Shown in pieces: positions 7,910 through 16,027 of a DNA stretch of 26,149 nucleotides. Each line of letters opens with the position of its first letter. Position 1 is the stretch's first letter. The stretch lies in NCBI GenBank assembly GCA_900769975.1, contig CAAGIR010000015.1, positions 1 through 26,149 on the forward strand. The letters are read 5' to 3'. Source of the DNA: Spirochaetia bacterium. Its GTDB lineage: Bacteria; Spirochaetota; Spirochaetia; Treponematales; Treponemataceae. Made by a program: the position numbers and the translations under genes. The notes beneath the pieces were generated by a model, which was given only the letters and a program-made list of their open reading frames with translations, was not told the DNA's origin and ran no database searches.

Positions 7910-9418
7910 ATGACAGATATAAATAATTCGTTGCTCACAAAAGAAGAACTCCTGTCGGCAGTTAACGGTGTACAGCTGGGTAAAGCTCCATGTTTTTTTA
8001 ATGATGTTCAGACTGACAGCAGGAATATTCAGACTTGTGAAGAAAAATATGAAGAAAATTGTGATTATAAAGCAATGTTTGTGCCTTTGGTGGGGGAATT
8101 TCAAAATGGTCACAAATATATTCCGTCTGTTCTGGAAAAAAAGCCAGGCGTAATTCTTTTAAACGAAAGTGAATATAATGAAAATGTATCGATGTACAAT
8201 CAGATAGTGGAAAATAATCCTGATGTCTGCTTTGTATGTGTGAAAAATACTCTTTATGCATTGCAGGATGCTGCCAGATCTTATGTAGAAAAAAAATGCG
8301 GCAATTTAATTAAAGTGAGCATTACTGGTTCGAGCGGAAAAACTACCACAAAAGAAATGCTTGTGAGTATTTGCAAGGAATTTTTTGGTGAAGAAAAAGT
8401 TGCTTATACAAAAGGAAATTTTAATTCTGAAACGGGTCTTCCTCTGTCTGTTTTTAAAATTCGTGGTGATGAAAAAATCGGTATTTTTGAAATGGGAATG
8501 AATCGGGTAGGTGAAATCGATGAAATATCAAGTGTTTTTAAATCTCAGTATGGTATCATTACAAATATCGGCACTGCTCATATCGGCATTTTAAAAACAA
8601 GGGAAAATATTGCCAGGGAAAAGCGTCATTCTTTTGATTATATCCCGAAAAATGGTGCAGCGTTTGTTTGTACAGATGATGATTTTGCTGATTTTTGCTG
8701 TGAAAATGTAAAAGGCGAGGTAGTAAAATTTGGCATTAATGTACCACAGGAAATAAGCGGTGTAAAATATCTGAAAGATGACGGAATTTTTGGGACAGAT
8801 TTTCTTGTTGACGGAGAAAAAGTTCATTTATCTTTGGCTGGAGAATATAATTATCAGAATGCTCTGGCTGTTATTGCACTTGCAAAAAAAATCGGTATTG
8901 ATACTGCATCCATAAAAGAAGGACTTGAAAATGTTTGTGCTATTAACGGCAGAATGGAAGTCAGCAAGGTTGAGCTTAAAAATCATAAAAACTCAGTTTT
9001 AATAAAAGACTGTTACAATGCAAATCTTGATTCCATGATAAAGGTTCTTAATTTTTGTATAAAACTGGAAGATAAAGAATTTGAACGGAAAATTCTTGTT
9101 TTGGCGGATATGAAAGAACTTGGAAGTGAAAGCGAAACAGCACACAAACAAATTGGCGAAAAAATCAACGAAATGAAACCTTTTCTAACTTTTTTGATTG
9201 GCTGTGAAATGAAAGCATGTTACGAAAATGTAAAGAATAAAGAAGATGTCGTTTATTTTGAAGAAAGTTCTCCGTCTGTTTTTGAAAAAATAGGTGAAAA
9301 AATACTTGAAAAGGCAAATGGTAATGAAATAATTTTGTTAAAAGGTTCTCACAGTATGCAGCTGGATAAACTGGTTCCTTATTTTGTACTTTCAAAAACT
9401 GGAGGTAACATTCAATGA
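7910..9418 (+). CDS. murF: UDP-MurNAc-tripeptide--D-Ala-D-Ala ligase MurF
   Basis: 502 residues, slightly longer than the usual 450-460. MurF adds D-Ala-D-Ala to UDP-MurNAc-tripeptide using ATP, the last cytoplasmic step of the nucleotide precursor. The N-terminal domain has DSRNI near 36-40. The central Mur-ligase domain has the P-loop TGSSGKTTT at 139-147, GNFNSETGLPLS, EMGMNRVGEI and TNIGTAHIG. The C-terminal domain has the MurF-type DCYNAN and LLKGSHSMQLDKLV. The ATG is 3 nt after AGGGGGAG. It follows ftsL by 13 nt, and its stop overlaps the ftsW start in ATGA, so the two are translationally coupled. No other Mur ligase is present in the cluster. Confidence 0.95.
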   Translation: MTDINNSLLTKEELLSAVNGVQLGKAPCFFNDVQTDSRNIQTCEEKYEENCDYKAMFVPLVGEFQNGHKYIPSVLEKKPGVILLNESEYNENVSMYNQIVENNPDVCFVCVKNTLYALQDAARSYVEKKCGNLIKVSITGSSGKTTTKEMLVSICKEFFGEEKVAYTKGNFNSETGLPLSVFKIRGDEKIGIFEMGMNRVGEIDEISSVFKSQYGIITNIGTAHIGILKTRENIAREKRHSFDYIPKNGAAFVCTDDDFADFCCENVKGEVVKFGINVPQEISGVKYLKDDGIFGTDFLVDGEKVHLSLAGEYNYQNALAVIALAKKIGIDTASIKEGLENVCAINGRMEVSKVELKNHKNSVLIKDCYNANLDSMIKVLNFCIKLEDKEFERKILVLADMKELGSESETAHKQIGEKINEMKPFLTFLIGCEMKACYENVKNKEDVVYFEESSPSVFEKIGEKILEKANGNEIILLKGSHSMQLDKLVPYFVLSKTGGNIQ

Positions 9419-10596
9419 GTCAGTTTACTTTTTATGCAAACAAACCGTCGCAAAGCTATCACAAAGTAGATATGTCGCTTATGCTTTCCATGCTGCTTTT
9501 ATGGGGACTGGGAATTTTTACTTTATTTGCATGTACAAAAACTCATTTTACAAATAATCCTTTTGGATATGTAAGAAGACAGCTCATTTCGTCTGCAATA
9601 GGTTTTGTTTTCTTTTTTATTTTTATGTTTATGGATATAAAAATCATAAGGAAAATGATTGGCGCTATTGTGATTGTTTCTGTTATTCTTTGTTGTCTAA
9701 CTTTTATAAAACCTCTTTCTATAGAAAAAAACGGTGCCAGAAGATGGCTTAAAATGCCTGGAAATTTCAGTTTTCAGCCATCAGAACTTGTGAAATTTGC
9801 CGTTGTTTTATTTTTGGCAAATTATTTTGATAAACAGGAACGCCTGGCAGATCCAGAAGAAAAAAACGTGCTTTTAAGCGTTGTAGTTTTGTGCTTTTTT
9901 ATATTTCTTGTAGTGCTTCAAAAAGATTTGTCTACAAGTATTTTTATTTTTTGTATCGGTATTCTGATGTTCTTTGTGGCAGGTCAAAAACTTTTGTGGA
10001 TTGTTCCGTTTATCATTATTTCCATTCCGCTGGCTCTTATATCCATGCTTGTGGAAGAATATCGTATAAACAGAATTTTGGGATGGCTTCACCCGGAACT
10101 GTATAATACTACACTGAACTATCAGGCGAATGCGGCAAAAGCGGCAATTAGTGCTGGCGGTGTTTGGGGTAGCGGAATTGGTTCTGGACTTGTAAAAATT
10201 AATTCCATTCCAGAAAATCAGGCTGACTACATTTTTGCAGGTTGGGCAGAAGCAATGGGATATGTCGGCGTGATTGCATATTTTCTTGTTTTGATTTTTT
10301 TCGCATGGCGTGGTTACAAAAGTGCTTTAAATAATTCAGACAGGTTTTCTGCATATGCCAGTTTTGGCTGTGTTTCGATAATATTCATGCAGTCAATTGT
10401 AAATACAATGGTTGTTTGCGGCGTGCTTCCTTCGACGGGTATTCCTCTTCCGTTTTTTTCGCTTGGTGGTTCTTCAATAATAGTTACGCTTGCAATGTGC
10501 GGATTTATTTTGAATGCTTCACGAAGTGAGGAAAGTATTGAAATTCTGGAAGAAGATGACGAAATTAGATTAGAAGATCTTTCATATTTATCATAA
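9415..10596 (+). CDS. ftsW: SEDS glycosyltransferase FtsW
   Basis: 393 residues, polytopic membrane protein with roughly ten hydrophobic segments. FtsW polymerises lipid II at the septum with a partner class B PBP. Family motifs seen: NGARRWLKMPG...FQPSELVKFAVVLFLANY, QKDLSTS, the extracytoplasmic loop YQANAAKAAISAGGVWGSG, PENQADYIFAGWAEAMG carrying the conserved Asp, and GVLPSTGIPLPFFSLGGSS near the end. RodA belongs to the same superfamily; the dcw position favours FtsW. An acidic cytoplasmic tail (EILEEDDEIRLEDLS) closes the protein. It starts inside the murF stop codon. The cognate PBP (ftsI) is not in this window. Confidence 0.92.
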   Translation: MSQFTFYANKPSQSYHKVDMSLMLSMLLLWGLGIFTLFACTKTHFTNNPFGYVRRQLISSAIGFVFFFIFMFMDIKIIRKMIGAIVIVSVILCCLTFIKPLSIEKNGARRWLKMPGNFSFQPSELVKFAVVLFLANYFDKQERLADPEEKNVLLSVVVLCFFIFLVVLQKDLSTSIFIFCIGILMFFVAGQKLLWIVPFIIISIPLALISMLVEEYRINRILGWLHPELYNTTLNYQANAAKAAISAGGVWGSGIGSGLVKINSIPENQADYIFAGWAEAMGYVGVIAYFLVLIFFAWRGYKSALNNSDRFSAYASFGCVSIIFMQSIVNTMVVCGVLPSTGIPLPFFSLGGSSIIVTLAMCGFILNASRSEESIEILEEDDEIRLEDLSYLS

Positions 10597-10611
10597 AAAA
10601 AAGGGTGAAAA

Positions 10612-11460
10612 ATGAGTGATTTGAGTGTTTTATCAACAGAAGATTATTTGGACAAAGATTATTTTCTTTCGGCGGACATTAATAATGCAGATTCTACCGA
10701 AAAAACAGAAAAAAAAGTAAGGAAAATTAAAATTATTTTTGCTGTTTTGTGTTTGCTTTTGGCAGGGGAATTTATTTATTACAAATTAATTATGCCGGGC
10801 TTTGCATCTCCCAAAATCACGGTTTCTGGTCAGAAAAATTATACTGCTCAAGATATCGGACAAATGCTTTTATCCATGAGCAATGAAAACTGGCATACTT
10901 TTGATATAGAACAGGCGAGTGCAATTATTTCTTCTGATGCTGATATTGAAAGTGTAATTATAGAAAAAAAATTCCCTGATAAAATTTTCATTAATATTAT
11001 AGAACGTGAACCCGTTGCATTGACTTTTGTAAATATGGAAGATGATACGGTTGCAATGCAGATAGATAAAAACGGTGTTATTTTTGAAGGAAAAAATAAA
11101 TCAATTGATTCAAACAAAGTGCCTATTATATCTGGTCTTCCTATCGAATATCTGGCACAGGGAATGAGAATTCCATCAAAATACAGACCATTAATTGATC
11201 AGATTACAAAAATAAGTTCTTTGCCTCAAAATTATTTTGCAGGAATTTCAGAAATTTGTGTTCAGCCCAAAGAATTTGGAAATTATGAACTGGCATTAAT
11301 TCCATCACAATCTCACGTAAAAGTTCTTACAGACCGTTCTTTGAATGAAGAGGCTTTAAAATATATGATGGTTGTTCTGGATGTAGTTAATCAGATTGGT
11401 ACAGATGTTTCGGAAATAGATTTGCGGTACGGTTCAGTTTCATACAGAACAAAAAATTAA
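10612..11460 (+). CDS. ftsQ: FtsQ/DivIB division protein
   Basis: 282 residues. A cytoplasmic N-terminus of about 35 residues ending in basic KKVRKIK precedes a single membrane segment (about 38-58). A POTRA domain follows: ITVSGQKNYTAQDIGQ, a helix, and FPDKIFINIIEREPVALT. The beta domain contains the FtsQ-typical DKNGVIFEG-like and EIDLRYG elements. FtsQ/DivIB recruits FtsL-FtsB and connects to the septal synthase. It lies 15 nt behind ftsW, with GGTGA 5 nt before the ATG, and precedes ftsA as in most dcw clusters. Identity is good at the family level; the FtsQ or DivIB name is a matter of convention. Confidence 0.88.
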   Translation: MSDLSVLSTEDYLDKDYFLSADINNADSTEKTEKKVRKIKIIFAVLCLLLAGEFIYYKLIMPGFASPKITVSGQKNYTAQDIGQMLLSMSNENWHTFDIEQASAIISSDADIESVIIEKKFPDKIFINIIEREPVALTFVNMEDDTVAMQIDKNGVIFEGKNKSIDSNKVPIISGLPIEYLAQGMRIPSKYRPLIDQITKISSLPQNYFAGISEICVQPKEFGNYELALIPSQSHVKVLTDRSLNEEALKYMMVVLDVVNQIGTDVSEIDLRYGSVSYRTKN

Positions 11461-11528
11461 TTAAAACTGATGAAATTATTTGATAAAATTGTTATTATGA
11501 TATTGATACTTTAGAGGAAGTTTTTAAT

Positions 11529-12800
11529 ATGACGGATGGAAAAATTGTAGGATTAGACATTGGAACAAGTATAATTCGTGTTGCCATTGGAGAAATTGAT
11601 CCAGAATCTGGTAAAATGGTAATTACTGGAACTTCTCAAAAAAAATCTGCAGGACTTAGAAACGGCATCATCGTAAATATAGAAGAAGCAAAAAATGCAA
11701 TCAAAGAAGCAATAGATGCCGCAGAGCAAAATGCTGGAACTACAGTTGAGTCGGTTGTTACGGCTGTGGGCGGTGAATTAATAGAAAGTCAGAATTCACG
11801 CGGTGTTGTTCCTGTTTCTAGCACAAATAAATCAACAAAAGAAATTGGTCCGCAGGATATTCTGCGTGTAATTGACAGTGCAACTGCCATCAAAGTTTCT
11901 GATGATAAGGAAAAACTTCACGTAGTTCCACAAAATTTTATCGTAGACGGTGTGAGTGGCGTGGTGGATCCAATCCACAGGATGGGTACACGTCTTGAAG
12001 CAGAAGTTCACATCGTAACTGTTTCTAAATCTATAATTCAAAACTTGCGTTCATGCATTTCCAGAGCAAATTATGTGCTTGACGGCGTAATGTTAAAAAC
12101 TCTCGCACAGACACAGTCAGTTTGTCATGCAGATGAAATGGAACTCGGCTCAATTTTAATCGATTTGGGTGCTGGAACTACAGACGTTCTTGTTTTGTTC
12201 AAAGGTGCTCCAATCAGTACTGCATCAATACCAGTCGGCGGAAATTATGTAACAAACGATATTGCAATTGTTACAGGCATTTCTACAAGCGCAGCAGAAA
12301 AAATCAAAATAGAATCGGGATGCTGCTGGCTTCCGAGTATAAATCAGGAAAACGATCTGGAAGTGGTTTTGCCAGGAGTAGGAGGCCGTTCTCCAGAGAT
12401 TACAACTCAATCACAAATCTGTCAGATTATTCAGGCTAGAATGGAACAGATTTTTACGCTTGTGAAGGCTGCCGTTGTCAAAAATACAAAGGATATTATA
12501 AAACAGCTTTCGGGAAATATAATTTTGACTGGAGGCGGTGCGAATATGGAAGGTGTTGTTTATCTGGCACAGCATGTGTTTAAAACTTCTTCTGTTAGAA
12601 TCGGATATCCAGACAGTCTGGGTGGTGTAGAAGAAGATTACAGAAAGCCGGATTTTGCCACTGCAATCGGACTTGTCGTTGCAAATCAGTCTTTACTGCA
12701 AAAAAATGACGGTAAAAGAAACAAAAAACATTCCGTTAATAAAAAAAATAAAAAGGACGGAGATGGATTTATGAAAAAGGTTTTCAAAAAACTGTTTTAA
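11529..12800 (+). CDS. ftsA: FtsA, actin-like membrane anchor of the Z-ring
   Basis: 423 residues with actin-fold ATPase motifs: GLDIGTS (8-14), LIDLGAGTTDVLVLF, IPVGGNYVTNDIA and ILTGGGANMEG. The SHS2 (1C) region lies in the first third, with GGELIESQNSRG and AEVHIVTVS. The C-terminus is strongly basic and ends in DGFMKKVFKKLF, an amphipathic helix of the kind FtsA uses to bind the inner membrane. FtsA tethers FtsZ and recruits later division proteins. The ATG is preceded by AGAGGAAG with 8-nt spacing and by the 11-mer TTTTTAATATG. The 68-nt gap upstream contains TTGATA (11480-11485), but no convincing -10 at the right distance. Confidence 0.95.
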   Translation: MTDGKIVGLDIGTSIIRVAIGEIDPESGKMVITGTSQKKSAGLRNGIIVNIEEAKNAIKEAIDAAEQNAGTTVESVVTAVGGELIESQNSRGVVPVSSTNKSTKEIGPQDILRVIDSATAIKVSDDKEKLHVVPQNFIVDGVSGVVDPIHRMGTRLEAEVHIVTVSKSIIQNLRSCISRANYVLDGVMLKTLAQTQSVCHADEMELGSILIDLGAGTTDVLVLFKGAPISTASIPVGGNYVTNDIAIVTGISTSAAEKIKIESGCCWLPSINQENDLEVVLPGVGGRSPEITTQSQICQIIQARMEQIFTLVKAAVVKNTKDIIKQLSGNIILTGGGANMEGVVYLAQHVFKTSSVRIGYPDSLGGVEEDYRKPDFATAIGLVVANQSLLQKNDGKRNKKHSVNKKNKKDGDGFMKKVFKKLF

Positions 12801-12839
12801 GGTGAAATAAAAATAATTGCATTTGGAGGATATAGAAAA

Positions 12840-14273
12840 ATGGGTGGTTTGGGTATTTCTATTGTAGAAGACGACGAAACAGAAAAAAGAGTTAATTCGA
12901 GTGATATTGATAACATTTTAAAAAGAAATCCTACTGTTATTAAGGTTGTAGGATGCGGTGGCGGTGGTTCAAATGCCGTTAATCGTATGATTTCTAGAGA
13001 ATTATCGAATGTTGAATTTATTGTATTGAATACAGATTTACAGGCACTTAGCCGTTCAAATGCACCTACACGTCTTGCAATCGGACAGAAAGTTACGAAA
13101 GGTCTTGGAGCTGGAGGAAAACCAATTGTTGGTGAGCAAGCAGCAGAAGAAGATAAAGAATTAATTACAAATACTCTGCGTGGTGCTGATATGGTTTTTA
13201 TTACGGCAGGTATGGGCGGTGGAACTGGAACTGGTTCTGCACCAGTTGTTGCGCGAATTGCTAGAGAACTAGGCTGCCTTACAGTTGCTGTAGTTACAAC
13301 TCCTTTTGATTTTGAAGGAAATGTCAGAATGAGACAAGCCAAAGAAGGTCTTGAACGTCTTCATGAACAGGTTGACTCATTAATTGTTATTCCAAATGAA
13401 CAGCTTTTTAAACAGATTGATAAAAATCTTACTGTAAAAGAATCTTTCCGAGAAGCGGATGAAGTTTTGTGTCAAGGTGTAGAAGGAATTTCTAATATTA
13501 TTACAAATCCTGGCGATGTTAATACCGACTTTGCTGATGTAAAAAATGCAATGGCTGGTCAGGGAAATGCAATTTTTGGAATAGGTATAGGCGAAGGTGA
13601 CAACAGAGCAACAGATGCAGCATATAATGCTATCAATAATCCTATGCTTGAAGATTCACGAATTGACGGTGCAAAAAATCTTCTTGTTAATATTTGTGCA
13701 TCCGAAGAAATTACTCTTAAAGAAGTTGGAGAAATATGCAAGATTGTTACTGCTTCGGCAGATAAAGAATACAATATGTTCTGGGGCCAGGTTACTCAGC
13801 CTGAACTGGGCAAAAAAATCAGCGTAACAGTTATTGCAACTGGTTTTGAAAATGCACACAAAGAAGAAGAAAAAGCTGATGAAGAAAATGCTCCTGTATT
13901 TTCTCCAGTTCCAGAAAAAAAACTGCCGGACAATGTTGTAAGTTCATTGGAATTTGACAAAATACTGCATCCTGATACACCTGTAAAAAATCTTGGCGGT
14001 GATTTTATTTCTAAAAAAGATTTGTCAAATGCTAATGCAAAGCCTGCGGTACATCAAAATCATCCTAATTCTGCTTCTCAAAAGCAAAAATCTGCGGAAA
14101 ATTTCGGACAGGGACTTTTTGATTCTGATAATAATGATTCAAATTTTGTTCAGCCGCCAAAAAAGGTTTTTAATCCGCCTACTGGATTTGTTCCGAATGA
14201 TAATGATTATTCTCAGCCTGCAATCTGGAAAAAAACAGAATACAGCCGTTCTATAAATTTGTCTGATGACTAA
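12840..14273 (+). CDS. ftsZ: FtsZ, tubulin-like division GTPase
   Basis: 477 residues, longer than the usual 380-400 because of a long C-terminal linker. It polymerises with GTP to form the division ring. VVGCGGGGSNAVNRM (36-50), the tubulin signature GGGTGTGSAPVVA (127-139), FDFEGNVRM and the T7 loop NTDFADVK (228-235) are intact. The globular domain ends near 336. The linker of about 115 residues is rich in Asn, Lys, Ser and Pro and surely disordered. Near the end SQPAIWKK seems to replace the usual LDIPAFLRK peptide for FtsA/SepF/ZapD contact; a polar tail of about 11 residues follows it. Ribosome binding site TGGAGGA (12824-12830), 9 nt before the ATG. It lies 39 nt after ftsA. Confidence 0.97.
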   Translation: MGGLGISIVEDDETEKRVNSSDIDNILKRNPTVIKVVGCGGGGSNAVNRMISRELSNVEFIVLNTDLQALSRSNAPTRLAIGQKVTKGLGAGGKPIVGEQAAEEDKELITNTLRGADMVFITAGMGGGTGTGSAPVVARIARELGCLTVAVVTTPFDFEGNVRMRQAKEGLERLHEQVDSLIVIPNEQLFKQIDKNLTVKESFREADEVLCQGVEGISNIITNPGDVNTDFADVKNAMAGQGNAIFGIGIGEGDNRATDAAYNAINNPMLEDSRIDGAKNLLVNICASEEITLKEVGEICKIVTASADKEYNMFWGQVTQPELGKKISVTVIATGFENAHKEEEKADEENAPVFSPVPEKKLPDNVVSSLEFDKILHPDTPVKNLGGDFISKKDLSNANAKPAVHQNHPNSASQKQKSAENFGQGLFDSDNNDSNFVQPPKKVFNPPTGFVPNDNDYSQPAIWKKTEYSRSINLSDD

Positions 14274-14292
14274 AATTTCATAAAGGTGGCAG

Positions 14293-15192
14293 ATGACTAT
14301 TCCTGAGTTTTTGAATCAGTTTTATTCAGATTTGATTCTTGTTAGACGGGATTCAGAACAGACCGCAATGACTTACAAAATTTCGGTAGAAGAATTTTTG
14401 AAATATCTTGTGAGCGAAAAAATAAAACTCAGGGCGGTTACAACGCAGACGCTTGTATTGTATCTTATAGAACGACAGACTAAAGGAGTGTCTGAACTTA
14501 CTGTTGCAAAAGATATATCTGCCATCAGGGCATTTGGTGATTTTCTTGTAAGAAAAAATTTCTGGAGCGAAAATATTGCACTTTTGTTAGAAAAGCCCAG
14601 AACTTCAAAAAAATTGCCGCAGGTTTTGACAGTTGAACAAGTTGATGAAATTTTGAACGACATTGATACATCAAAGCCGTCTGGTATTCGTGATGATGCA
14701 CTTTTTGAATTGATTTATTCGTGCGGGCTTAGAATCAGCGAAGCATGCGGATTAAAAATTGCAAATGTTCACCTGGAAGAAAAAATTATTCTTGTTCGTG
14801 GAAAAGGTGATAAAGAACGTCTGGTGCCTTTTGGTCAGCGAGCTTTAGAAAAAATCCAAAAGTATCTTTACGAAGTTCGTCCACTTTTTGTAAAAGAAAG
14901 AAATGTCCCTGAACTTTTTGTAAATTATAAAGGTGAAGCAATTTCCCGCAAAGGTGTCTGGAAGCGTTTTAAAGAATTGGAAGCAAAATCTGGAGTAGAT
15001 GCAAAGGTTCATACACTGCGTCATTCATTTGCAACGCATTTGCTTTCCGGCGGTGCAGATTTGCGTTCTGTTCAGGAGCTTCTGGGGCACAGTGATTTGA
15101 GTACGACAACAATTTATACTCACGTTACTGATAATCAGCTGGAAAAAGCACACGAAAAATATTTTGAAGGTGTACAAAACTCAAGCATTTAA
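14293..15192 (+). CDS. xerD: Tyrosine recombinase, XerD type
   Basis: 299 residues. The N-terminal SAM-like core-binding domain (about 1-105) includes FLVRKNFWSENIA, and the catalytic domain has all the residues: R147 (GLRISEACGL), K171 (GKGDKER), H240 and R243 (HTLRHSFATHLL), H266 (LGHSDLSTT) and nucleophile Y275 (IYTHV). Xer enzymes resolve chromosome dimers at dif. LLSGGADLRSVQELLGHSDLSTT resembles XerD more than XerC, but the C/D distinction from sequence by eye is uncertain. It starts 19 nt after ftsZ with AAAGGTGG upstream and so probably rides on the dcw transcript. A second Xer gene lies at 20868. Confidence 0.88.
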   Translation: MTIPEFLNQFYSDLILVRRDSEQTAMTYKISVEEFLKYLVSEKIKLRAVTTQTLVLYLIERQTKGVSELTVAKDISAIRAFGDFLVRKNFWSENIALLLEKPRTSKKLPQVLTVEQVDEILNDIDTSKPSGIRDDALFELIYSCGLRISEACGLKIANVHLEEKIILVRGKGDKERLVPFGQRALEKIQKYLYEVRPLFVKERNVPELFVNYKGEAISRKGVWKRFKELEAKSGVDAKVHTLRHSFATHLLSGGADLRSVQELLGHSDLSTTTIYTHVTDNQLEKAHEKYFEGVQNSSI

Positions 15193-15193
15193 T

Positions 15194-15223
15194 AAATTTA
15201 CCACATAATATTAAATTTACCAC
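15194..15223 (-). repeat. Direct repeat of AAATTTACCAC, 19-bp period
   Basis: The same 11-mer stands at 15194-15204 and 15213-15223, directly before a putative -35 box. Read on the minus strand it contains GTGGTAAA, identical to the core of the second MraZ box (6042-6049). The 19-bp period is one base short of two MraZ periods, so a shared regulator is only a suggestion. Confidence 0.55.
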
Positions 15224-15253
15224 TTGATTTAAATCTTGTTTTATTACTATATT
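15224..15253 (+). promoter_or_regulatory. Putative promoter of the TPR lipoprotein gene
   Basis: TTGATT (15224-15229) and TATATT (15248-15253) have an 18-nt spacer. The predicted start near 15260 leaves a leader of about 40 nt ending in the ribosome binding site CTGGAGGAAA. It agrees with the break after xerD, but A/T-rich DNA gives many such matches. Confidence 0.45.
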
Positions 15254-15301
15254 AATATGTAACGGTTAATTGTTTTTTTTTGTTATATATCTGGAGGAAA
15301 A

Positions 15302-16027
15302 ATGAAATCTTGTTTAAAATTTGCTGCAATATTTCTTGTTTTATTCAGTTTTGTTTCTTGCGGTGTTTCAAATAAAAAAATTCTCCGTTATCAGAAATTG
15401 GAAGAAGGTGTTTCAAATCCTACTACAATAGAAGAACTTAAAGATGCCATAAATAAATATGGAGAGCGCGCAGCAGATGTTCAGCTTGCTGTCGGTCAAG
15501 TGGGAATCTGGTATAAAATATTGGGAACTCGCTATATTGACCAGAAAATGTATGGAGAAGCGTTGAAGTGCTTTCAGGAAGCTTTAAAATATTATCCTGA
15601 TAATCAGAATTTGTATTATTATGTGGGAGTTTGTGCAGGATATATGTCACATTCTGCACTTGATTACGGCGGAACTGGTAATACTCAGGTAAAATATAAT
15701 TATTTAAAACTTGCCGAAGAAGCATATCTCAGAGCCATTTCCATTGATGACAGATATGTGCGGGCACTTTATGGGCTTGGTGTACTTTATGTTTTTGAGT
15801 TAGACGAAAGTGAAAAGGCGATTCCTTACCTTGAAAAAGCCTTGGAAATAGATACACGTAATATTGATGCAATGTTTGTACTTGCCAGAGCGTATTATTC
15901 AACTTATGATTTTGATAATGCCGTTGCAATGTATGACAAAATAATAACTACCACAAAATCAGCCGAAAAAAAAGCAACTGCCGAGGAGAATAAGAAAAAA
16001 GTCTTAGATGCAGCATATTCAAAGTGA
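15302..16027 (+). CDS. TPR-repeat lipoprotein
   Basis: 241 residues. MKSCLKFAAIFLVLFSFVSC ends in a spirochaetal lipobox with the lipidated Cys at 20, so it is predicted to be anchored in the envelope facing the periplasm. Tetratricopeptide motifs follow: YGEALKCFQEALKYYPDN (about 81-98), AEEAYLRAISIDDRYVRALYGLGVLY (about 140-165), KAIPYLEKALEIDTRNIDAMFVLARAYY and FDNAVAMYDKI. TPRs are scaffolds for protein contacts, and no enzymatic motif is present. GGAGG lies just upstream. Its last 20 nt overlap dprA in another frame, so the two genes are probably co-translated. A link to division or wall assembly is suggested only by position. Confidence 0.85.
   Translation: MKSCLKFAAIFLVLFSFVSCGVSNKKILRYQKLEEGVSNPTTIEELKDAINKYGERAADVQLAVGQVGIWYKILGTRYIDQKMYGEALKCFQEALKYYPDNQNLYYYVGVCAGYMSHSALDYGGTGNTQVKYNYLKLAEEAYLRAISIDDRYVRALYGLGVLYVFELDESEKAIPYLEKALEIDTRNIDAMFVLARAYYSTYDFDNAVAMYDKIITTTKSAEKKATAEENKKKVLDAAYSK

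Noticed and set aside
7748..8113. Minus-strand open frame of 121 codons across ftsL/murF
   Set aside because: It lies opposite two well-supported genes, and its product is of low complexity (Phe, His, Ile rich), as expected from antisense of A-rich codons.
11480..11510. Promoter before ftsA (TTGATA with a possible GATACT)
   Set aside because: The spacer would be 19 nt and the -10 is poor, so it was not listed as a feature.
12797..13342. Minus-strand open frame of 181 codons opposite ftsZ
   Set aside because: It is antisense to the most conserved part of ftsZ and shows no family motif; it is a by-product of glycine codons and codon bias.
15189..15216. dif-like site just after the XerD-type gene (TAATATTAAAT resembles a XerD arm)
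   Set aside because: The matching XerC arm is missing on the other side of a 6-bp centre, and A/T-rich DNA gives such partial matches easily.
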